IMG/VR virus record: IMGVR_UViG_3300040801_004248
Coordinates: 1-20,482 of that record
Source of the DNA: a virus
Length of the DNA stretch: 20,482 bases
Direction: 5' to 3' (one strand)
This document shows positions 14,847 through 20,482 of this stretch, piece by piece; the first letter of the stretch is position 1; the number at the start of each line of letters is the position of its first letter. The position numbers were made by a program, and so were the translations under genes. Below the pieces are notes generated by a model that did not search any database, was not told the DNA's origin, and was given only the letters and a program-made list of their open reading frames with translations.

Positions 14847-15839
14847 TTACAATGTTGAAGCAAGAAGAGCCCCATGAGACACACAGGTCATCGGGTCCTT
14901 AGCACTACGAATCTCCTTAACTTCAAAAGGAAATTGTTTTTTTACATACTCCAGCTTAAATTTCTCTACAAAATTATCAGCTAAAACTAACCCGCCGGAC
15001 AACACAATAGGGATAGGTTCCCTAAAAGCTGGAAGCTTAGACTTCTTTAACTCATAAACAATATTATTTAATACATAATTGATTAGAACGTTATAATAAA
15101 CCACAATAGCCTCTTGAATTTGTCCCTTTGTATTTAATAAATCTATATTTGATTCTTCCTTTTCAATTTGAATCATAGAAGGGTTTAAGTCAAGAGCTTT
15201 CCCCACCGAGTTATCTATCCAATCGCCCCCCTTAGTAACAGAAAATTCAACTATAGGGTCTCCTTCATAACACACCGATATATTTACCATTCCAGCTCCA
15301 AACGATAAACACATTCCTGTTAAATTATCATCCAATAACTCAGAAAACGCAACAGCAAACCCTTCATTTAAAGATTCTGCGCTAAAACCCATCTCTTTTA
15401 AATAAGCTTTCATCATAGCTTCATGATAAGAAATATCAAAATCACTATCTATAGGTTCGGATGGGATAGAAAAAACTAATTTATCACTTCCAGACCCTTG
15501 TCCTATTAGACTTTTAATAATAAGTTTAATCATCGGTAATGAAGATTTTTCCTTCGGGGACAGCACGCCTCTACTCATAGGGCGTCTAGCTTCTAAATTT
15601 CTTTCATTAGCCATACGCAAAGCACTCTCTCCCACCACAAAAAAATCATTTCCATCAATAATAAAATTTGATTTACGCCCCTCTAAAGCCATTTGAATAC
15701 TCTTACGGTTGACTTCTGATTTAGAGCTTATTTTTAAAAAAGCATCTCTCTGTTTTTTATATACAGGACGGCCTTCTTCGTTCATTGTAGCATGTACAAT
15801 CATGTTAGTACCTAAATCTAGCCCGTTTCCGTCACTCAT
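14847..15839 (-). CDS. Actin/MreB-like protein
   Basis: This 330-residue protein has the five-motif actin/Hsp70 pattern: phosphate-1 GLDLGTN (6-12), connect-1 LVFSIPSEP (121-129) with NEGFAVAFSE (158-167), phosphate-2 LSFGAGM (178-184), a GGDWID motif (204-209) like that of MreB and Hsp70, adenosine VLSGGLV (279-285) and connect-2 SHGALLAS (321-328). The Asp normally in phosphate-2 is Ser179, so ATP hydrolysis may be altered. Phage actin-like proteins can form filaments for DNA positioning or partition. It has AAGGAGG and follows the coiled-coil gene by 13 bases, and both share one promoter. Role in this phage is inferred; an Hsp70-type function is possible. Confidence 0.8.
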   Translation of the reverse strand: MSDGNGLDLGTNMIVHATMNEEGRPVYKKQRDAFLKISSKSEVNRKSIQMALEGRKSNFIIDGNDFFVVGESALRMANERNLEARRPMSRGVLSPKEKSSLPMIKLIIKSLIGQGSGSDKLVFSIPSEPIDSDFDISYHEAMMKAYLKEMGFSAESLNEGFAVAFSELLDDNLTGMCLSFGAGMVNISVCYEGDPIVEFSVTKGGDWIDNSVGKALDLNPSMIQIEKEESNIDLLNTKGQIQEAIVVYYNVLINYVLNNIVYELKKSKLPAFREPIPIVLSGGLVLADNFVEKFKLEYVKKQFPFEVKEIRSAKDPMTCVSHGALLASTL

Positions 15840-15852
15840 CTCACAATCCTCC

Positions 15853-16722
15853 TTATAACTTTAATAAACTCCTTAATTTAGCCAGATCAGTATTTACATC
15901 ACGATCAGGCATATCTTTTAAATCTTCATCTTCCTTTATATTTATATATGAATCTAATTCAAGTTCTTTATTTTTTTCTATTGGGTCTATAAATATTTTA
16001 TCTTCCAGCGCCGGTCTTTCCATTTTACTACCAACCAGCGGTTTAATAGATCCGTCGGATATACTAGTATATAGTTTATCCAATTTATCTTTTAATTCTT
16101 CTAAATCACAAGAAGACTGTAAATAAATTTCCTCTTTAATTTTTAAATTAGCTTCTAATTCAGCTATTTTAATTTGATTTTTAGTATCTCTTTCAACACT
16201 ATCTGATAATTTCTGGTGAACTTCTGATAGATCACATACAACTTTGTCATATAATTGAGACTTAACATCAAGGTTTGACTTAAGTTCAGTAATAAGTATA
16301 TTTTTTTCATTGATAAGTTGTCTGGTTTTTTCGGAAATCTCAGGTGATTGGTTTATTTGTGCCTTCAATCTAGTTATCTCAGAATTAGCATTAATTAATT
16401 GATCTTGAAAAGCCCCTATTTTTTTACGCTCAGCATTCAATTGGTCATTCAAATTTTTCAAACCACTTTCAAAACGCTTACGTTCTGATTCAGCGGATGT
16501 AGCAGCCGCTTCCTCTAATTTCTTCTTAACTTCCACTAAAGGTAAGTACTGAGATAAATCGATTTCCGGCTGTGTAGAAACTCGTGCAGACATAGATGGG
16601 CTTGTAAGTCCTAATATTGCCTGATCATTTCTAATCTTTTGAGCTAATTGCCTATCTCTTGGACCACCACCACCTACTTGTTTACCTGAAAGTCTTTCCT
16701 TATTATATTTGATTCTAGCCAT
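15853..16722 (-). CDS. Coiled-coil protein, partner of the actin-like protein
   Basis: This 289-residue protein has three parts: a basic N-terminus (MARIKYNKERLSGKQVGGGG, residues 1-20) with a glycine run, a long coiled coil from about 66 to 220, and an acidic, probably disordered tail ending in a short helix (LAKLRSLLKL). No catalytic motif is visible. It is first in a two-gene unit with the actin-like gene and has its own promoter (16786-16815). The basic start plus coil would suit an adaptor linking DNA or another cargo to a filament, but this is inference from layout. AAGGA precedes ATG 16722. Confidence 0.65.
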   Translation of the reverse strand: MARIKYNKERLSGKQVGGGGPRDRQLAQKIRNDQAILGLTSPSMSARVSTQPEIDLSQYLPLVEVKKKLEEAAATSAESERKRFESGLKNLNDQLNAERKKIGAFQDQLINANSEITRLKAQINQSPEISEKTRQLINEKNILITELKSNLDVKSQLYDKVVCDLSEVHQKLSDSVERDTKNQIKIAELEANLKIKEEIYLQSSCDLEELKDKLDKLYTSISDGSIKPLVGSKMERPALEDKIFIDPIEKNKELELDSYINIKEDEDLKDMPDRDVNTDLAKLRSLLKL

Positions 16723-16785
16723 ATTAATTCCTTATACCCCCATAAACAATTACTACCACCATAAATCTAAAAACTTATATTAATT

Positions 16786-16815
16786 ATTATAGAATACAAC
16801 TTTGATTTTGCTAGA
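16786..16815 (-). promoter_or_regulatory. Phage promoter, copy 3 (actin-like operon)
   Basis: TATAAT at 16786-16791 and CTAGCA at 16809-16814 are spaced by 17 bases, with the flanking TCTAGCAAAA and TATTC identical to the other copies; only the nine-base spacer part differs. It separates the fibre genes from the coiled-coil/actin-like pair. Confidence 0.8.
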
Positions 16816-16861
16816 TATTAGTTATATCAGATATACTTATTTTACTTCTGCGAAAAAATTT

Positions 16862-17297
16862 TTATCCTACTTTCCAGAACTCTGCTACTGTGTAAACTTC
16901 ATTTACACCAAAATTACAATCAAGCCCAAAACTATCTGTATCAGTACATCTATGTTGTACTTCTAGTGCTTTACTAGATGCTATTGTAAACTTACCTGAA
17001 ATAAAGGAACGGATATGAACATATCCTGCATCATGAGCAAATGCGGACGTACCAATCATAACATCACTATTATCAGTAACATTCCGTAATTTAGCTTGAT
17101 GTCTTTCTACTTCGAAGGCTGGAGCACTAATTCTACACTCATAAGTCCCAGCATCTAAAGTAATTTGATTACTTGATAAAGAACAAATGTACATAAGCAT
17201 ACTGACTCATAGTACTATCAAAAGCATCACTAACATCTGTCCAAGATGCCCCTGAACCTTCTTCAGTTCCACTTGTGTAATAATATTGAGTAGCCAT
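16862..17297 (-). pseudogene. Small tail-fibre gene broken by a frame change
   Basis: ATG 17297 overlaps the TAA of the large fibre gene as TAATG. It opens a 42-codon frame, MATQYYYTSGTEEGSGASWTDVSDAFDST..., which reads like the start of a fibre or sugar-binding protein but stops at 17169. The +1 frame, open from about 17200 to 16862, encodes 112 residues with a typical fibre C-terminus (SLSSNQITLDAGTYECRISA, RHQAKL, VQHRCTDTDSFGLDCNFGVNEVY). The two parts overlap by about 30 bases. The simplest reading is a fibre gene that lost its middle, or one base changed. A +1 programmed frameshift or two separate small proteins are alternatives; the second frame alone begins at a poor start (MLMYICS, no ribosome site). 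Confidence 0.6.
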
Positions 17298-19492
17298 TAA
17301 GACACCTCCACAACCATACTATTAGGATTAAAATATATTATATCAGATTGAACAGCATAACCAAGTTTAACAACCTGGTCACCAGATCCAGAAGGAGCTG
17401 TTGATGTTATTGCTCCTGTAGTAGTACTTAAGTATATCGGAGCACCTACAGTTAAAGACCACCCATTACCTCTAAAATATCCTAAATCCAAAACTTTTTT
17501 AGTCCCAGTACCTGATTCAAGTGCTATTACAAGTTTTCTGTCTGCTGTAGTTGAAGAACTAGCATCAGCTTCATCGTAATGTTCATCGGTATTCAAATAA
17601 AGTACAGCCCCTACACCAGTAGAATTTGTATCTACAGTAACAGAAGACATAAGACCATTACCAGTATTACCAGTTCCAGGTACTGGTTTTAATTGAATAT
17701 ACTCATCACCTAATTGAAGATTTGCATATAAATAAACTTCCCCACCATCTGCAATTAAAATACTAGAAGTACCACTATCATCTTTTAAGGACAACCCCCC
17801 TGAATCTCTTGCCCTTATTTCATCTGTGGCAAAATAAAGACTGTCAGCTTGAGTTATATTTCCATCAGAGTCTATAGTTAATCTATCAGATGGATTATTA
17901 CCACCACCAGTACCTAAAGCTAGCCCGTATCCAGTAAATTTTAGGTAAGCTTGATCAGTCTCATCTACTTTTTTCTGCAAATATAAATCATCAGTGTTCC
18001 AATCAGATCCAGTGGCCGATCTTTTTGCCCTAACTATTATTCTGCTATTATTATTATCATATACGCCAAACTCAGTTAAGTTAGCTACAGTACCACTAAC
18101 AGAAGATAAGTTACCACCAAACACTTCTAAGCTACTCTCTGGATTATTTGTACCGATCCCTACCTGGCCGCCGTTCTCAACAAAAACTCCATGTGTTCCA
18201 CTGTCATCTGTCAGTGAGAGACCTCCTGAGTCTCTTGCCCTTATTTCATCAGCGGCTAAAAATTTTCCGTCTCCAATATAAATATTATTTGTCGGATCTA
18301 AAACAAGATTACCAGCACCAGTATTTATTACTCCTTGGTTACCATCGTGATATATCTCTACACGATTGCTGGTCCAAGATCCTCCGTACATAGAAATAAC
18401 TCGACCTCTAGAAGTAGCACCCGTGCCTATACTTATTACACTGGATAAATTTGTACCCGCACCTTGTATATAAAATGCATTATTATCATTAACATCTTTA
18501 GTATCACCTTTAATATATTGGTTTGCACTACTAGACAACATTAAAAACCCAGATACATCCAATGCTTCTGATGGTGTTGCTGTTCCAATTCCTACTTGCC
18601 CACCATCCTCAACGAAAACTCCAAGTGTTTCGCTATCATCTTTTAAAGATATCCCACCAGAATCTTTTGCTATTATTTCATCAAACACAGCCTTATCAGA
18701 ATAAAGAGTGCCGCTAGTATATTTAAATAAATTATCAGTATCCAACCTAGACGCAGTATTGTTCCAAAAAGGTACCCCGCTAGTAGTTGGCGTATCCTCT
18801 CTAGAAGCCACAGCCTGTAAATCTCCTATTTCCCCAATACGGAAATTATCTTGTGTTTCATCAAAAACGAATCTATAGTTAGTTAAGGATCCTCTATAGA
18901 CTTCTATACCAGCTATATTTCCAGAAGCGGTTACTCCAGCTCCTACTTCGCCGTTATTAATAAGAAGTAAATTATCAGTGATCTCAACCGTTTCATGTTG
19001 TGTTATAAAAGTTGTACCAGAAACCGTCAGGTCTCCAATTATAGAGGTAGTGCCATTTAAATACGAAGTGCCATTGACCTGTATACCATCGGTAGTAGTT
19101 TCAAACTTCTTTGAATTATCGTAATAAATATCAACTGACCCATCTGGAGAGATTACCAAGCCATCCTCTCCAGCCTTCGGTCTTAGATATAAATTTCCAG
19201 TTATATTATCTATATAAGAATGAGATCCGTTATGGTAAATTTGTAGATCATCGCCTGCACCAAAAATAGCTTTATTACTATTGCCCCATGAAATATCCGC
19301 ACTTATATTATCATTAACATCTGATCTAATAAATTGTGTTGAATCTAAACTATCTAATGTGGTAGCATCGACCAAACCATCAGCACTTAAATTATTACAA
19401 AAAACATCACCGGTACCAGAAACAGTATTAGCCCCAAATGAAATATCCCCATTAGAAATTAATCCATGTTTTACTAGAAACTCATTAGCCAT
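17297..19492 (-). CDS. Tail fibre protein with internal repeats
   Basis: This 731-residue protein is rich in Gly, Ser, Asp, Asn and Thr with repeated short beta segments, typical of a trimeric phage fibre or receptor-binding adhesin. It contains three copies of a DEI(R/I)A(R/K)DSGG(L/I)SL-x-DD module followed in two copies by VGIGTxxP, a pattern common in fibres. The segment GTTFITQHETVEITDNLLLINNGE and the following block ending SGVPFWN also appear in fibre proteins of marine and large phages. The C-terminus (TTGAITSTAPSGSGDQVVKLGYAVQ) resembles fibre ends that present a receptor tip. No chaperone or peptidase domain is seen. AGGGG precedes the ATG. It is coupled to the following broken fibre gene. 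Confidence 0.82.
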   Translation of the reverse strand: MANEFLVKHGLISNGDISFGANTVSGTGDVFCNNLSADGLVDATTLDSLDSTQFIRSDVNDNISADISWGNSNKAIFGAGDDLQIYHNGSHSYIDNITGNLYLRPKAGEDGLVISPDGSVDIYYDNSKKFETTTDGIQVNGTSYLNGTTSIIGDLTVSGTTFITQHETVEITDNLLLINNGEVGAGVTASGNIAGIEVYRGSLTNYRFVFDETQDNFRIGEIGDLQAVASREDTPTTSGVPFWNNTASRLDTDNLFKYTSGTLYSDKAVFDEIIAKDSGGISLKDDSETLGVFVEDGGQVGIGTATPSEALDVSGFLMLSSSANQYIKGDTKDVNDNNAFYIQGAGTNLSSVISIGTGATSRGRVISMYGGSWTSNRVEIYHDGNQGVINTGAGNLVLDPTNNIYIGDGKFLAADEIRARDSGGLSLTDDSGTHGVFVENGGQVGIGTNNPESSLEVFGGNLSSVSGTVANLTEFGVYDNNNSRIIVRAKRSATGSDWNTDDLYLQKKVDETDQAYLKFTGYGLALGTGGGNNPSDRLTIDSDGNITQADSLYFATDEIRARDSGGLSLKDDSGTSSILIADGGEVYLYANLQLGDEYIQLKPVPGTGNTGNGLMSSVTVDTNSTGVGAVLYLNTDEHYDEADASSSTTADRKLVIALESGTGTKKVLDLGYFRGNGWSLTVGAPIYLSTTTGAITSTAPSGSGDQVVKLGYAVQSDIIYFNPNSMVVEVS
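17729..17824 (-). repeat. Fibre repeat, copy 3
   Basis: DEIRARDSGGLSLKDDSGT, then a diverged ILIADGGEVYLYANL. The first half nearly equals copy 2; the VGIGT end is lost. Confidence 0.75.
18136..18250 (-). repeat. Fibre repeat, copy 2
   Basis: DEIRARDSGGLSLTDDSGT followed by HGVFVENGGQVGIGTNNPES. Closely matches copy 1 (18551-18682) and the first half of copy 3. Confidence 0.8.
18551..18682 (-). repeat. Fibre repeat, copy 1
   Basis: DEIIAKDSGGISLKDDSET followed by LGVFVEDGGQVGIGTATPSE. It is the first of three in-frame modules; spacing between copies is roughly 430 bases. Confidence 0.8.
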
Positions 19493-19547
19493 ATTATTTT
19501 CCCCTATTTTGTTTCACTATCCACTAAAATAGAATTCACAATAAAAC

Positions 19548-20482
19548 TTACATTAACACCCTTACAACATTAACTGACCAGTTATCACTGGATGCCGTAG
19601 CTCTCAATCTAACATTACTAGAGCTTATATCAACTGCAAGAGTTAAACCTGATGTATCTCCCAAACTATTAGTACTTGACTCTGTATATTCAACATTATC
19701 ACTATAATCCCAACACGCCATTACTTGGCCTGTTCTTAAATTAGTTCCATTTTTTACCACGAAATTCCATACACAACCATCACCAGTAGTATCTGCAAAT
19801 GTATCTACTGTTTCAGTTCCGGTATCGACGTCTACGTTTGAAGCCGTCTGTAGTACTGAATCGTCCACATATTTCTTGGTGGACAAGTGTAGATCTTCTG
19901 TAGGAGCTACGCCACTTATGGTTGCAGTAAATGCACGAGTACCATCCACAAGAATATATTGTGTGTGGTCATCATCCACTATGCCATTTATTGATCCATG
20001 ATCAATGTCAGTTGTAAGATTGTGCTTATTAAGTAGATTATTATGATTTATAGCCGCCTCATGTTGCGTAACATTTGACTGTGCTATAAGGGCATCTGCA
20101 AAAGTACCAGTAGTAACATCACCAGCCACATGTGCATGAGAACCTATCTCGCCATCTACATACCCTTTAGTAGCCACGTGAGCAGCAATAGTAGGTGTAA
20201 TACCAGATACTTTACCAGTAAAAGCTCGATTTCCATTAGCTAAAACATATTGCTGATGGTCGTCATCAGTCAGACCATCTAAATTACCATGATCGGTATA
20301 CACACCACCACCCAAACCAGCAGACATTAGATAACTACAAAGTAAGATATCATTTGTAACTGGTGGTTCGGTGAAAGTTATATTAGTCCCACTAACCGTA
20401 TAATCGTTACCAACTCCTGGTTGCTGTAAAATACCATTGAGATTAACCTCTAAGGTATTTCCCACAGGCGTATCATTTAGTA
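19548..20482 (-). CDS. Tail fibre/hinge protein, 5' end cut by window
   Basis: The frame is open to the window edge (LNDTPVGNTLEVNLNGILQQ... from 20480), so the start lies outside; the GTG at 20465 is internal. The visible 310 residues start with NTLEVNLNGILQQPG, a common fibre motif, then two 49-residue copies of a DHGxLxGLxDDDHxQY...RAFT...SG...TxxYVD module, and end with a beta-rich C-terminal domain (about the last 100 residues). The DDDHxQY hinge repeats occur in fibres and baseplate-linked proteins. It precedes the large fibre gene by 55 bases. Without the N-terminus, attachment to the baseplate cannot be judged. Confidence 0.8.
   Translation of the reverse strand, partial: LNDTPVGNTLEVNLNGILQQPGVGNDYTVSGTNITFTEPPVTNDILLCSYLMSAGLGGGVYTDHGNLDGLTDDDHQQYVLANGNRAFTGKVSGITPTIAAHVATKGYVDGEIGSHAHVAGDVTTGTFADALIAQSNVTQHEAAINHNNLLNKHNLTTDIDHGSINGIVDDDHTQYILVDGTRAFTATISGVAPTEDLHLSTKKYVDDSVLQTASNVDVDTGTETVDTFADTTGDGCVWNFVVKNGTNLRTGQVMACWDYSDNVEYTESSTNSLGDTSGLTLAVDISSSNVRLRATASSDNWSVNVVRVLM
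19857..20003 (-). repeat. Fibre hinge repeat, copy 2
   Basis: DHGSINGIVDDDHTQYILVD ... RAFTATISG ... STKKYVDDS. It is exactly 147 bases, the same length as copy 1. Confidence 0.8.
20148..20294 (-). repeat. Fibre hinge repeat, copy 1
   Basis: DHGNLDGLTDDDHQQYVLAN ... RAFTGKVSG ... ATKGYVDGE. It is exactly 147 bases, separated from copy 2 by 144 bases coding for a His/Asn-rich linker. Confidence 0.8.

Noticed and set aside
16818-16845. Palindromic TATATC-T-GATATA after the broken fibre gene as a terminator
   Set aside because: Six A/T-rich pairs with a one-base loop are too weak, and no U-run follows.
1-20482. Plus-strand and other minus-strand frames of 60-150 codons lying inside larger genes
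   Set aside because: They overlap well-supported minus-strand genes over their full length, lack ribosome sites or have low-complexity translations.
1-20482. tRNA genes, CRISPR arrays, insertion sequences, integrase and attachment sites
   Set aside because: I found no cloverleaf-like sequence, regular spacer array, transposase or recombinase reading frame, or terminal inverted repeats in either strand.

Overview
The window is a stretch of a large, AT-rich, tailed double-stranded DNA phage (or prophage) genome. Every gene I can support lies on the minus strand, so the transcriptional order runs from position 20482 down to position 1. Phage origin is shown by a large terminase, portal, prohead protease, scaffold-like protein, major capsid-like protein and tail-fibre genes in the usual order. 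Strong GGAGG-type ribosome binding sites and AT-rich sequence point towards a Firmicutes-like or other Gram-positive host, but the host cannot be fixed from the sequence. TAA, TAG and TGA are all used as ordinary stops, so the code is standard.

Layout in the direction of transcription: (1) 20482-16862, fibre or adhesin genes: a partial fibre with two hinge repeats, a 731-residue fibre with three internal repeats, and a small fibre gene that is out of frame. (2) 16722-14847, a two-gene unit behind its own promoter, with a coiled-coil protein followed by an actin/MreB-like ATPase-fold protein. (3) 14751-14274, a cold-shock protein gene interrupted by a compact 259-nt group I intron exactly at its RNP1 motif. 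(4) 14265-11196, early or accessory genes: a DIP1984-like protein, small unknowns, a deoxynucleoside monophosphate kinase, an HD phosphohydrolase, an HNH nuclease and a zinc ribbon. (5) 11183-9710, a NusG paralogue, an AT-hook/NUMOD3-like protein and a putative small terminase. (6) 9708-945, the packaging and head module: TerL, a membrane protein, portal, a dead HNH gene, prohead protease, an unknown protein, scaffold, decoration protein and major capsid protein, ending in a strong stem-loop. (7) 783-1, a Vsr-like (EDxHD) homing endonuclease with its own promoter, cut by the window edge.

The most notable points are the intron-split cold-shock gene; a set of three nearly identical promoters (TCTAGCAAAA-N9-TATTCTATAAT) with a good -10 but a non-consensus -35, suggesting a phage-specific regulator; a dense population of homing-endonuclease-related genes in different states (one apparently intact, one mosaic, one dead, one possibly domesticated) alongside an endonuclease-less intron; and an actin-like/coiled-coil operon between the tail fibres and the packaging genes. 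The cold-shock protein and NusG paralogue together suggest that the phage acts on RNA structure and transcription elongation in the host.
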